Source: Panicum virgatum
Lineage: Eukaryota > Streptophyta > Magnoliopsida > Poales > Poaceae
DNA: 64,000 bases
Direction of reading: 5' to 3'
Assembly: GCF_016808335.1 (NCBI RefSeq)
Contig: NC_053138.1
Coordinates: 15,245,900 to 15,309,899 of the forward strand
Positions 1 to 10,955 of this stretch are shown here, piece by piece. Within the stretch, counting starts at the first letter, position 1, and every line of letters begins with the position of its first letter. Position numbers and translations under genes: made by a program. The notes beneath the pieces are model-generated. The model saw only the letters and a list, made by a program, of their open reading frames with translations, had not been told where the DNA came from and did not search any database.

Positions 1-181
1 TCACATGTACATATACAAGAGCCGAGCAACTGCCGGTGAGCGCGACGCGCGGGCGTGGCGAGCAAGACGCGGCGCTGGGCATCGTGGGCGCGCTCCAAGC
101 GGGCGCACGACCAGCGGACTAGCTGTTAAGAGAGTAACTGCAAGCAAGCGGCCTAGACGAGCGCAGCACTAGCCGCTTTGA
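1..181 (-). repeat. 3' LTR of the Copia element (partial)
   Basis: Matches 4507-4756 of the other LTR with a few substitutions, but lacks the tandem expansion seen there. It ends at the C-run at 182-188, which is the complement of the polypurine tract. The rest of this LTR lies before position 1. Confidence 0.9.
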
Positions 182-281
182 CCCCCCCAGTTGGAGCATC
201 CCTGACAATGCTTAAACTGGATCGAAAACCCTCAAAGAGCACAGACGATAGGCCCTTGGTCATGATGTCGGCGAGCTGATG

Positions 282-3200
282 TTATGTGGGAACGTGTAGA
301 ACACGGACGTCGCCCACAACAACCTTCTCACGGACAAAATGCACATCCAGCTCGACGTGTTTTGTGCGACCATGATGAACCGGATTCTCAGATAGGTAGC
401 TGGCGGAGACATTGTCACAATAGACAATGGTGGCCTTGTCCACGGGAACACTGAGCTCGGTGAGGAGATGTCGCAGCCAGCAGCATTCGGCGGTGACATT
501 GGCGACGCCGTGGTACTCCGCTTCGGCGCTTGAGCGAGACACGACCGCCTGGCGTTTGGAGGACCAGGAGATGAGTGAATCGCCAAGGAACACGCAGAAG
601 CCCGATGTAGAACGGCGTGTGTCGGGGCAGCCGGCCCAATTGGCGTCGGAGTAGGCGACGAGCGACGGTGAGGTAGAACGCCGGAGCTGCAGACCCATGT
701 CCATGGTGCCATGGACGTACCGGAGCACGCGCTTGACGAAGGACCAGTGGACGTCCCTGGGATCGTGCATGTGGAGGCACGCTTGTTGGACGGCATAGGT
801 GACGTCGGGGCGCGTGAGCGTCAGGTATTGAAGAGTGCCGACGATGCTGCGGTAGAACGTTGGATCGTCGAGCGCACGGCCGTCGTTGCCGGACAACTTG
901 GCCTTGGTGTCCACGGGTGTGGCTGCAGGTTTGCAATCCTGCATGCCGGCGCGTTCTAGGATGTCGGCAGCGTACTGCGCCTGGGAGAGGAGGAAGCCCG
1001 TGTCGGTGCGCCGCACCTGGATGCCGAGGAAGAAGTGCAGCGGCCCGAGGTCCTTCATGGCGAACTGAAGACGAAGTTGGCCGATGACGTGGTGCAGGAG
1101 GCGCGTGGACGATGCAGAGAGGACAATGTCGTCGACGTAGAGGAGGAGGTGTGCCTCGTCGTGGCCGCGCCGGTACACGAACAACGAGCTGTCGGCCTTG
1201 GACGGTGTGAAGCCCAGCTGGTGAAGATGTGTGGCGAAGCGTTGAAACCAGGCTCGCAGTGCTTGCTTCAGCCCGTAAAGGGACTTGCGAAGGAAGCAGA
1301 TAGCATCGGGCCGAGCCGGATCGGCGAAGCCTGCTGGCTGTTGGCAGTAGACCCGCTCAGTGAGATCGCCGTGGAGGAATGCGTTTTTCACGTCGAGCTG
1401 GTGTTCGGGCCAATTGCGCGCAGCAGCAAGATGCAATATAGTGCGGATGGTGGCCGGTTTGACGACGGGGGAGAAAGTCTGATCAAAATCAAGACCAAGA
1501 CGCTGAGAGAACCCACGAACGACCCATCGAGCTTTGCGGCGTTCCAGCGTGCCGTCGGCGTGGAACTTGTTTTTGAAGATCCATTTGCCGGTGATCACGT
1601 TGGCATGGCTAGGCCACGGGACAAGCTGCCAGGTGCCATTGGACAGCAGGGCGTCGTATTCATCTTGCATTGCTGCGCGCCAGGCCGGATCTTTTAGAGT
1701 GGAGTGAACAGATCGAGGCACGGAGTCAGCGGTGGCAAGATGAGCATATTTGGGGTTGGGTTGGATGATGCCAGCTTTGCGTCGTGTGACCATAGGGTGG
1801 CCTGCAGGGGCAGGGGTAGGGGTGCCGATGCGGTGGGGAACGCAAGAGGCGTGGCAGCTGTGGGAGGGGAAGATGGTGAGTTGTGGATGGGTGATGCTGG
1901 AGCTGGTGCAGGCAGGGCATCCGGCTCAGGAGCGCCAGCAGGCTGGTGAGCATGATGATCACCTGGCGAGACGGCCGCGGGAGGCGGGACGGCGCGGCGC
2001 GGCACGGGCATGGGAATTTGTTCGACCAAAACCTGTGGTGGGGGAGGGGATGATGGGGGCTGGCGGAAGGGAAAGACGTGTTCATCGAACACGACGTGAC
2101 GCGAGGTGAGAACGCGGCGAGTCGAGGGATCAAAGCATCGATAGCCCTTGGTGTTGTCCGGGTAACCGATGAACACGCAAGGCACAGAACGTGGTGCGAG
2201 TTTGTGCGGAGCCGTCGCGTTGGTGTTGGGGAAGCATCGACAACCGAAAACACAAAGACAACCGAAAACACAAAGATGATCGTATTCCGGGTGCTGGCTG
2301 AACAGGAGAAGAAAGGGGGAAGCATGAGCACGCGGTGTGCAAGGTCTTCGGTTGACGAGATAAGTGGCTGTGTTCAGCGCATCAGGCCAGAAGGAAAGGG
2401 GCATGGCTGTGTGCAGAAGCATGGTGCGGACGCAATCGTTGAGGGTGCGAAGAATGTGTTCCGCACGGCCGTTTTGCTGCAACGTGTAGGGGCAGGTTAG
2501 ATGGAAGACAATGCCACGTTCGGCGAGAAAGGTGCGAAACGTGGTGTTGTCAAATTCCTTGCCATTGTCTGTTTGGAAAGCAAGAATGGGCTTGCCGAAC
2601 TGTGTCTGTACGAAGGCATGGAAGGTCGAGAGGGTAGACACAACATCAGACTTGCGGCGTAGCGGGAAGGTCCACACATAGTGGGAGAAGTCGTCAAGAA
2701 TGACAAGGTAGTACTGAAACCCAGAGTTGCTAAGCACCGGTGATGTCCAAACATCGCAATGAAACAAACAGAAAGGATATGGCGAAATGTGACTAGAGTC
2801 TTTAAAAGGTAGCCGAACATGTTTTCCTAACCGACAAGAGGTACAAGTGTGGGGGTGGGAGGGAGAACATTTGAAATCAAAGGAGTCTAGGATCCTGGAG
2901 AGTGTTGGCGCCCCTGGGTGTCCAAGCCTGGCATGCCAGAGATCAACGGAGACGTGGAGACCACGGTGGAGGGGCGCAGACTGCTGCAGGGGGTAGAGAT
3001 CGCCGCTACTGTCACTGTGGAAGAGAACCGCCCGGGTACAAAGATCCTTGACAGAGAAACCAAGCGGATCAAATTCGACAGAAATGTTATTGTCACGAGT
3101 GAGTTTGCGGACAGAGATGAGATTGTGAATAAGAGGAGGGGAAACGAGGACATCACGGAGATGAAGTGGGGAGGTGGGGGTGGAGATTGTGGTTGAACCG

Positions 3201-4413
3201 GTGCACTGGACGGGCATGGATGCGCCGTTGCCAACTATGATGCGAGAAGAACAGGGAGACGTGGAGGAGAGCATACCAGCGTCACCGGCCATGTGCGTGG
3301 AGGCGCCGGTGTCGAGAACCCAGTCCTGAGCGCTAGGTGGCGAGGACTGGAGGGTGAGGCCGTTGAGCGCCTGGTAGAGCGCCGGAGGAAGAGAGCCGAC
3401 CGGAGAATGCTGGGCCGTGAGAGACTGCTGCGGAGCAGCCCCTGGACGAGACCCGAGGACGCCAGCAGCCGGTGCACCAGGAGGAAGATGACCCAGGGGC
3501 CAGGCCTGGACGACACCAGTCCAGGGATTCACCCAGGACGGCACGTTGCCGTCGCGCGGCACCGGAGGGTTGGGGGTAGGAGTGTTGGACACACCGCCAG
3601 TGCGGGTGGATTGCTTCTTGCGCTTGCGGGAGCGTTCCCCGCCGCTGTTGACGGTGGTGTTGTTGGAGGCCAGAGGAGTCGCCGCAGATCCCGTGGCAGG
3701 TACATTGCCGGATGCGTTGGAGGAGCGGGATGCGGCAAGAAGAGCGGTGGAGGTGACCTTGCGGGCACGATCGGCAATCCAGATCTCCTCTTGGTGGAGA
3801 AAGGAGCAGGCTTGAAGAAACCGCATGCCGGACGCCGAGATCGTTGGCGCGCAGTGGGCGAGCTTGTCGCTGAGGCCGCCAAGGAGGGTGATGACGAGTT
3901 CCTGGTCGGTGACAGGGGAGCCAAGGTCGCGTAGGATGTCGGCCTGGCGCTTGATCTGAACACAGTAGTCGATGACGTTCATGTCGCCCTGGCTGAGGGC
4001 GTGGAGTTGTTGGCGGGCCTGCGATGTACGCTGGACCACGTTGTCAAGGAACTGGGTGGCGATGGCAGACCAGACGGAGGGGGCGGTGTCGTCGGGCTGG
4101 ATCACGGCGGAGAGCAGGTCATCGGAGAGGGTGGCGTAGATCCAGGAAACGACACATGTGTCGATCTGGGTCCACTCCGGATCGAAGACCTGCAGCTGCG
4201 CGTCGACGGAGCCATCGACATGATCCAGAAGACCGAACTTCTTGAGGGTGTTGGTGAAGAACGTGCGCCAGGTGCCGTAGTTGGCAGCGACGAGATCAAG
4301 AACGACCGGAACATGGGACTTGATGCTGATGAGTGGGCGGTGGAGGTGTTGATGGCGACGGCGCCTATGGCGAAGGGGTTGGAGGAGCCAGAGGAAGAAG
4401 AAGGGCTCGCCAT
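282..4413 (-). pseudogene. Copia gag-pro-int-RT-RNaseH polyprotein, broken
   Basis: Three reading frames carry one polyprotein. The likely initiator (MASPS) at 4413 is in one frame. From about 4340 to about 1900 a second frame carries gag (UBN2-type), the protease motif DTGAS near 3310, the GAG-pre-integrase H-H-C-C finger, and the integrase core with its D, D and E residues near 2750, 2570 and 2460. From 1793 a third frame carries RT (YVDD near 1135) and RNase H. An in-frame TAA at 282-284 stops the frame before the conserved C-terminal tail, which stays readable to about 190. So there are two frameshifts and one nonsense codon. A short in-frame duplication lies at 2240-2275. The copy is not expected to make a working polyprotein. 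Confidence 0.9.
2240..2275. repeat. 18-bp perfect tandem duplication inside the Copia integrase region
   Basis: Two adjacent identical 18-bp units (2240-2257 and 2258-2275). Read on the minus strand they double the short segment CVFGCL without shifting the frame. The cysteine-rich CVFG context is conserved in Copia integrases and normally occurs once. Confidence 0.9.
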
Positions 4414-4457
4414 CGGGTGGGAGGTTGCGGAAGCGAGGAGTTAGGAACCGGGGTAAG

Positions 4458-4466
4458 CTGATACCA
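4458..4466 (-). other. Primer-binding site of the Copia element
   Basis: The minus strand reads TGGTATCAG directly after the 5' LTR. This complements the 3' end of initiator tRNA-Met, the usual primer of plant Copia elements. Confidence 0.88.
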
Positions 4467-4758
4467 TGAAAGAGTTTGCACCGCAATGTATGATTGTATT
4501 GATCTCATCACATGTACATATACAAGAGCCGAGCAACTGCCGGCGAGCGCGACGCGCGGGCGTGGCGAGCGAGACGCGGCGCTGGGCATCGTGGGCGCGC
4601 TCCAAGCGGGCGCACGACCAGCGGACTAGCTGTTAAGCGAGCTAGAGTAACTGCAAGACCAGCGGACTAGCTGTTAAGCGAGCTAGAATAACTGTTAAGC
4701 GAGCTAGAGTAACTGCAAGCAAGCGGCCTAGACGAGCGCAGCACTAGCCGCTTTGACA
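4467..4758 (-). repeat. 5' LTR of the Copia element, with internal tandem expansion
   Basis: A 292-bp LTR. Between about 4617 and 4720 a unit of about 40 bp (starting gaccagcggactagctg) is repeated twice, plus a partial third, whereas the other LTR has one copy. The difference arose after insertion, or was carried by a recombinant template. Confidence 0.9.
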
Positions 4759-5084
4759 AGGCCGTTACTGCCACGGCGTGCGAATTGATGTGCGATTTGA
4801 TAAAGAAGAAAGAAACAAGCTCGCCAGATTTTTTTTTTGAGATATTTCTGTCGATAAATTGCTGAGAGGAAGTGTTGGAAACTTCAAATATTTGTCTTTT
4901 GTTCAGTGTTTTCCTGAAGACTCAATTTGTACCCAGCCAACCAGACATGAGCGGCAACAACTACACAGATCTCAGTTACACTTGTTTAGCTCTAAATACT
5001 AGAATTAACTTAAGCTAAGCACTAATCAATACGGACAGCATAGCCACAGATGTAAACAACATTACGCGTTACAGTCGTTCTGCG

Positions 5085-5801
5085 TCAGAACGGGAGGTAG
5101 CTCCGCCGCAACGCGCCGGCGTTGGCAAAGAAGCCGACAAGCTCCTGCTTGTACGGGAGGAACGTCGGCTTCCTGCCGTCGCCGCCGCCGCCTCTCCCAC
5201 GGTTCGTCCGGTCATGGCCTCCTCCACCGGCGCTGCGCTCCGAGTGGGAGCTCGCGTCCAGGAACACGAATTTCTCCTTGCCGTCGCTGTGGCTCCGCCC
5301 GACGACCCGGTGCCGCCACCGGAGGACCGAACCCGTGGAGCCGCTCTTCCGGCAGCGCGCCGGGGACGGGGACCGAGATCTCAGCGCCGGCGAAGCCCCG
5401 GGGGACCACAGGCAGTACGTTTCCGCGGGCACCCCGTCAAGCCCGCCGCCGTCGTCGTCCGCGGGCTGCCCTGACGGCGCGCCGGCGCCGCGCTCCTCCA
5501 GGAGGAGCTGCCCCAGCGGCACCAGCGCGGTGGCCGTGCCCGGATCCTCCTCCGTCTCCTGCAGCGGCGGCGACCGCGGGCGCCCGAAGACGGGGTACAC
5601 GGGGCCGATGCGGCCGTCGGGGAACGCTCCGCCGGCAGCCAGACGCTGCACGGCGGCGAAGGTGAAGCCTTCCTCGTCCTCCTCCTCGTCATAGCAGGAG
5701 GAATTAACGGCGGTGATCGCCGCTGCCGCAACGGGGGGCTCCAGAAGGTCGCTGGCAACAACGGCAGTGACGACGCCTCGGTGGTGGTCGCTTTCGGCCA
5801 T
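5085..5801 (-). CDS. DUF1645 family protein
   Basis: Single-exon 238-residue protein; the first ATG is at 5801, and the in-frame GTG six bases upstream is unlikely to be used. After an N-terminal acidic run (DEEEDEEGFTF) come YCLWSPG, then the basic core CRKSGSTGSVLRWRHRV followed by GRSHSDGKEKFVFL, and a C-terminal ELVGFFANAGALRR. This core order is that of plant DUF1645 proteins. Family members in rice have been linked to grain length and stress responses; the molecular function is not known. There is no signal peptide or membrane segment. Third codon positions are very GC-rich, as in many grass genes. The Copia element ends about 330 bp beyond the stop codon, so it lies in or close to the 3' flank. 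Confidence 0.88.
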   Translation of the reverse strand: MAESDHHRGVVTAVVASDLLEPPVAAAAITAVNSSCYDEEEDEEGFTFAAVQRLAAGGAFPDGRIGPVYPVFGRPRSPPLQETEEDPGTATALVPLGQLLLEERGAGAPSGQPADDDGGGLDGVPAETYCLWSPGASPALRSRSPSPARCRKSGSTGSVLRWRHRVVGRSHSDGKEKFVFLDASSHSERSAGGGGHDRTNRGRGGGGDGRKPTFLPYKQELVGFFANAGALRRSYLPF

Positions 5802-6887
5802 GGCCACTTGGGTTCGGTTGTGGAGCTCGTCTGGTCTGGCACGAGCTGGCCGGCGCGGAAATAAAAGGGCCGGCGGCGGAACGGCAGATGCGCGCGCGAG
5901 CTGGAGCGGCGGGCCACCGGCAGTTTGCGCGTGGCACCACGCAAGCCGCGTTTCCTACCGGCTGGCGGGCCCCGCTCCGAACCCTGGTCCACCTTCCAGT
6001 GACTGGCGGAGCTGGAGTAGTGGAGGACCCGGTCGGTGAGCGGGCCCGGCGGGGGCTGGTGCCACGTGGCGGGCGTGGGGAAGGAGGGGAGGAATGGTAG
6101 GGAATAGAATGCAAGCTGGACAGCAGCAAAGGATCGCAGTGGAGTGCAGTCGAAATGGAATGGAAAGGATCAGACGTCCATGTGCTCCGCTTATCCTTTG
6201 TGCACTGCTCCTCGTCGGCTTTTCGCACACTTGCGCTGTTGCGCACATCGTTTACCTACCGCCGGGCGGGATCAATGGGGGACTTGAGTTTGTTGGAGTC
6301 ACTAGGAGTAGCAGCAGCAGAACTACCTTTGCTTTTGTGGATGTAATTTTTCTTTTTTTTTGTGTCCTAATAATAATGGTGAATGTAAATGCCACTAGGG
6401 CTCTGATGAGTGCTTACGATGTTTGAGTTGTACGGCGTGTCCTTGACGCCTTCTTGCCCGGGTAATAAGCTTCGTTTCCAGTAAAGTATGTTTGGCTCAC
6501 GCTGCACGGGTGGCATGGCGTCCCCTTCGCACGTGTGCTCCTGGGGATTAGAGCATTTTACTAAGACTGGAGGTTGCTTGTTCCGTAAGATCTCACACAG
6601 ACGTGAACGGAAGAAGAGGAACAAAAAGGCTATTTTGTTGACCTAGAATCCTATAGGTTGCCTTTCCTCGTCTTCGCGCTTAATGGGCTCAAATCGTGGA
6701 GTGTCTCCAGCTGCTGCCTTTGGGGCTTTGGGCCGATCATGCTCGTCTCTTAGGCCGCCTCCAACGGTGGGCTTAGAGCTAGCACAAATTATTTTTTTAA
6801 TCGTTGAATAGTGCGAAACAACTACCGTTAGAGTTTCACTTCCCGCCTAGCGCGAACGCACCCCGATGCATCTCTCCCTCACCACGC
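5802..6887. other. Promoter side of the DUF1645 gene; no other gene seen
   Basis: The first 400 bp are GC-rich and should contain the promoter and 5' UTR of the minus-strand gene. An ATAAAAGG-like stretch (minus CCTTTTAT) lies near 5862-5870, but I cannot call it a TATA box firmly. From 6240 on the sequence is AT-richer with no supported ORF. Confidence 0.5.
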
Positions 6888-7487
6888 CGGGGTTTTAATT
6901 TCCGACCGGTCTCCGCTAACCGCCGGGGTCCGGTATCGGTATACCGGTCCGGTTTTGCCGGTTACCGGTTGGAACCGGTGGAATTCAAATTTGAATTCAA
7001 ATGGCGCAGTTCAACCGGTTCGTTCCGGTATAACGGCCGGTTTGACCGGTTTACTGGCCGGTTTGACTGGTAACCGGTCAAATTCAATTTTTTTTTCTTT
7101 TTTGGTTTAAATTCAAATGCCCGCAAAGTATACTAAATAAATATTTGTATAACATATTTTAGTCTAAATAAACCCTCCAACCCTCTTTTGTACTACTTTT
7201 ACATTGTCCCTCCAACCCTCTTTTGTACTACTTTTACATTTTATTTTGTATATTTTTATGCACGTTTTTTTATTTAACTTCAAATCCCCGCAAACTATAC
7301 TAAATGAACGAATTTTTGAGAAAATTTGACAACATTAGATTCGTCGCACCTTGAAGTATTTTTAGAATTTTTTTGAATTTAAATTTAAATTTTGAATTTG
7401 GGCCGGTTTGATACCGGCCCAAACCGGAACCGGGCCGGACCGGTAACCGGTCAAACCGGACTAGTTCCCACCGGTTAGGTGAACCTG
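6888..7487. mobile_element. Non-autonomous hAT element, 600 bp
   Basis: Flanked by perfect 8-bp direct repeats CACCACGC at 6880-6887 and 7488-7495, the hAT target size. The left end reads CGGGGTTTTAATTTCC. The right end read inward is CAGGTTCACCTAACCGG, so the TIRs are imperfect. Both subterminal regions are packed with ACCGGT/CCGGTT words in both orientations, probable transposase-binding repeats like those of the full hAT at 12825. The AT-rich middle has no coding potential and includes a 33-35 bp tandem duplication at 7173-7240. Confidence 0.72.
7173..7240. repeat. Tandem duplication of about 35 bp in the small hAT
   Basis: The unit beginning ccctccaaccctcttttg occurs at 7173-7207 and again at 7208-7240 with no mismatch over 33 bp. 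Confidence 0.9.
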
Positions 7488-7495
7488 CACCACGC

Positions 7496-8270
7496 ACGCC
7501 TCCCAAGCTGGTTATTGCTACAGTGCCAATCCTCTCTCCTCCGCATGAGCTAGCTGCTGACTCTTTCCGTTGGAGAGGGCCTCATGGCACCCACAATGTA
7601 CTCAAAAAGCAGTATATAGTGGTTAAACTATTTCTTTCAGCTACCTAGATCATTGTGCAACCTTTCTGAAAACTAGTTCATAGTTGTAGCTACTCATAGT
7701 GTTATGGATCAACTGAATAGGCTAAATTACTATTTCTTCTCTCTTCTCTCTCCGCGCTCTTCCTCGAGTCTCCTCTTCTTTCAACTAGCTGGACTATTGT
7801 GGCCTTTTCTGTAACTATAGACTGCCTGCTATGGAACCCACTCATATGGACTATTTTGCCATATACATTGGCTCGCTGTTAGTACTCTTCGAACTTCTCC
7901 TGGATTTATGCACATGCGCGTGGTGGAAGTGTGGAACAGTGCATACTGTGCATTGGCCTCCGTCCTCTGCACTTGCACTGCAGTCTAGGGCACTATGTAG
8001 TAGTACGATTATGTTTCACCGATGTGCTTCTAGTAGTAGGGAATTACCGATGTGGCAAATAACTCCTAATAGAACGGAATTTCCTTAAAACAAATAGGGA
8101 GACGAGCAACCGGCAAAAAAACTTCTGTTTTCCCTTCCGCCCGGAACAAATGGCACTTCACATCGTGATCCGTGCAAGGGAAAAAAAGGCTGCCAATTCA
8201 ATCCCCCTAACAGGCCGTGCACTGCACCTCCGCAACGAACTACCAAACCCAAAGGGCCGGGCCCAAACTA
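7496..8270. other. Intergenic, no feature recognised
   Basis: No ORF with family features, no RNA gene and no clear repeat. A pyrimidine-rich stretch lies near 7735-7780. Confidence 0.5.
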
Positions 8271-8536
8271 GAGCCTTGTTTAGTTCCTTTAAAATTCCAA
8301 AAAACTTTACAAAATTTTCAATTACATCGAATATTTCAACACATGCATGAAGTATTAAATATAGTTAAACAAAATAACTAATTACATAATTTATCTATAA
8401 TTTGTGAGATGAATCTTTTAAGCCTAATTAATTCATGACAGGACAATAATTACCAAATACAAATGAAAATACTATAATGTTTTACACCTAAAACTTTACA
8501 CATCTAAACCTAAAACTTTACACATCTAAACGAGGC
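8271..8536. mobile_element. MITE, Tourist-like (GCCTTGTTTAG ends)
   Basis: The left end GAGCCTTGTTTAGTTCC and the right end read inward GCCTCGTTTAGATG are inverted. The 3-bp CTA flanks both sides (8268-8270 and 8537-8539). The interior is AT-rich and non-coding, with a short duplication of aactttacacatctaaac at 8497-8532. The GGCCTTGTTTAGTT type of end is common in grass genomes. Assignment to PIF/Harbinger is an inference. Confidence 0.65.
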
Positions 8537-8764
8537 CTAGGCGCCAAACGTGCCGTGCCCCCGACAAGCCCGACCTGAAATCTACCCCGCCCCTACAAAA
8601 GAAAAATGAAGCATCAAATCAGAGCAGCCACGGCCCTCGGCGCACCAATCATGCAGCAACGCCGCACGTTTGACGCGTACGTCCGACGAGGACATGCTCA
8701 TGCTCCCCTCCCACCGCCGCGCGCGGCGGGCGGCTTAGCCTAATGGCGGGCGGCGGCGGCGCAT

Positions 8765-9109
8765 TCACGGTGACGGGGTCTTCCCCGAGAAGGACACGCG
8801 GCCGAAGCCCCAGTGCCCCACCCGGTACATCTCGTCCAGCCACGCCAGCTCCGCCGCCTCGGCCTGGCCCGGCGGCGGCGCGGTCGCCGCGCTGGGGGCG
8901 TCCGCCGCCGCCGTCCCGCCCGCGCCGGGCGGAGGAGGCGTCCCCGCCTTGGCCCCCTTGTCGCAGTGGCGCTGCGGCTGTGATCGTCGTCGTCGTCGCA
9001 GCCGCAGCCTGCAGCAGGAAACGGCGGCGCCTCCTGAGGCGGCCCACGACGAGTTCTGAATCAATTTATCAGAGCTCCACTTCTCCACTGCTACAGTTTT
9101 GCACGCCAC
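8765..9109 (-). CDS. Possible small or broken gene, unknown
   Basis: A 114-codon open frame in an isolated GC-rich island (8700-9050). Its C-terminal part (AWLDEMYRVGHWGFGR) looks like real protein, while the middle is low-complexity Arg/Ala/Pro sequence that also leaves the other frames open. I do not recognise a family. It could be the last exon of a gene, a captured fragment or a chance frame. Confidence 0.22.
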   Translation of the reverse strand: MACKTVAVEKWSSDKLIQNSSWAASGGAAVSCCRLRLRRRRRSQPQRHCDKGAKAGTPPPPGAGGTAAADAPSAATAPPPGQAEAAELAWLDEMYRVGHWGFGRVSFSGKTPSP

Positions 9110-9293
9110 AAATTAAAGAATTTTTTCCGGATTCTAAATTAGAATTGGCACCGGACCGCCCCGCTTACATATACGTATTGTAGCCGGACCCGGGCCGTAC
9201 CGAAGGAGGAGGTCATGCAGGAAGTCTGTGGTTGATATAGCAGGCGACTAGGCGTGCGTTCCCAATTGCAAACGTACCGAGGGTTTGTTTACC

Positions 9294-10955
9294 ATGGAGG
9301 TGTCAGGCGGCGAAGGCGGCGGCATCCACGCTCTGTGCGAGGACGTCCTCGCCGAGATCCTTGTCCGCCTCCCCTCCAAGTCCGTGCTCCGCTGCCGCGC
9401 CGTCTGCAGGAGCTGGCGCCGCGTCGCCGCGGACCGATCGTTCCTCGCCGCCCACGCGAGATGATCGTCTTCTGCCCGGAACACGGCATGACTCGCAGCG
9501 CCGCCCCTCTCTCCGTAGACCTCGACCCGGCGGCATCAGTCGCGCGGGGGACGGCGGCGTTTCTACCTTTACGCGGTGCGCCCGCTAGCCGAGGACGGAG
9601 CCCCGACCGTCTGCTTCAGACTTCGCGCCCTCGACGGCCTTGTCGTACTGCAGGAATCGCGCCGCGGCCTGTACATCATCTGCAACCCGATCACGGAGCA
9701 GTGGACCAATCTGCCGGCGCTGGCTCGGTCCTCTGTTGGAACCGGACGTCGATGATCAACGCCGGCGACGCCGCGACACCGGCAGGTGGTGAACGCGGCG
9801 GCTGAACGCACGCACGCACGCAAGGAGGAGAAACTCGTGGAGTATTTTCACCGGGCAACTTCACCGGCTTTGTGATGCATTCTCATTGGTATAGATCAGC
9901 CCCTGATCCGATTCTCCCACCACGATGCGCAGCTGCACGGTGCGCCTTTCTTTTCGGACGCCCGTGCGACATGCACGGCATGCGCGGCATGGCGGGGAGC
10001 CAGGCCTAAGACGCGGTCATGGCGCAGCTTGTGCACGGCTCCAAGCTGCCCACGATTCTACGCTAAAACAAACGTGCTTACAACTCAAACACACGCCTAA
10101 CAAATGCACCTAAATGCCAACACAAACTTTGACACGATTACAGATGAACACCAACATCGTCAGCCTCCTACGTGTGCGGCTTCTACTTTCACACCTTGTC
10201 CATACCGCCTCTTGTGCCATGGCGTCGAAGAGGAGGAGGAGGAAGGCGGGGACACCACCAGGTCCAAGTCCAACTACTACTATGTCCTCTCGGCTGGCAG
10301 CACGCTGCCTCGGCGGCTGTCTCGCGCACCGTGCGTTCCGTCGGAAGCACCCCGGCCGCCCGGCACCAAGATGGAGTACGGTATCCCCGTGTCCTATCGG
10401 GGGATCCTGCATTGGTTCTCTGAGCATCCCCAAGCCGCCGAGACCGGCAAGATGCTGGCGTTCGACACGGTTTCCGAGACGTTCCGCCTGATGCCGGGCC
10501 CACCAGCGCCGGAGCGGCCGGACCTGGAGTGGATGTGGATGAGGGACCTGCTGGTGTTGGAGGGGGAGCTCAGTGTTGCGATTAAGCTGGGCCTGACGCT
10601 GGACATCTGGGTACTGCGGGGCTACGAGGCGGCGGAGAGGTGGACGCTGCGCCATCGAGTGACGCTGCCGCGGCCGAGAGATGTTGGGCTCGTCGGCCAC
10701 ACCCCGATGATGGACAGGGCACTCTCCGTTGGGCGCAATGCCATTCTGATCGCGTGCCAATCGTCTATGATGGCCACGTTGTACGATCTCAAAGAGAAGA
10801 GGGTGTGCCGGGTGATCCACTTTGAGGGTCACCCTACGTTCCTGGTGTTCAGTGAGAGCCTCGTGCGGCATGCCTTCTTCGACCTGCCCCCGTACCCCGA
10901 CATCGTGCCACCAAAGTTCTCGGAGCCAAATCGAGAAAGTGATGAATGCGCATAG
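9294..10955 (+). pseudogene. F-box protein with F-box-associated domain, broken
   Basis: ATG at 9294 opens a typical F-box: [17 protein letters not shown] followed by [20 protein letters not shown]. The frame hits TGA at 9462-9464. Homology continues one frame over (SAAPLSVDLDPAASVARG, 9461-9550) and then returns to the starting frame near 9558 (GLVVLQESRRGLYIICNPIT, then EQWTNLPAL), so two compensating shifts bracket about 95 bp. The frame stops again near 9754. About 400 bp without homology follow (roughly 9755-10170). An FBA-type domain resumes and runs to 10955 (GILHWFSEHP, MLAFDTVSETFRLMP, WVLRGYEAAERW). Another shift lies near 10190. F-box proteins are substrate adaptors of SCF ubiquitin ligases; this copy cannot make a full one. 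Confidence 0.82.

Larger units (their letters stand above)
1..4758 (-). mobile_element. Ty1/copia LTR retrotransposon, Ale/Retrofit-like, decayed, left LTR cut by window edge
   Basis: The element reads on the minus strand: 5' LTR at 4467-4758, primer-binding site at 4458-4466, polyprotein about 4413-230, polypurine tract complement (a C-run) at 182-188, and 3' LTR from 181 leftward out of the window. Domain order gag, protease, integrase, RT, RNase H is the Copia order. The short length (about 4.8 kb) and short LTRs fit the Ale/Retrofit/Hopscotch lineage; this lineage call is an inference. The right flank after 4758 is AGGCC, but the left target duplication lies outside the window. Confidence 0.93.

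Noticed and set aside
9254..9823. 183-codon and other overlapping frames over the F-box region
   Set aside because: They mix parts of the broken F-box gene in the wrong phase; the family homology defines the true frames.
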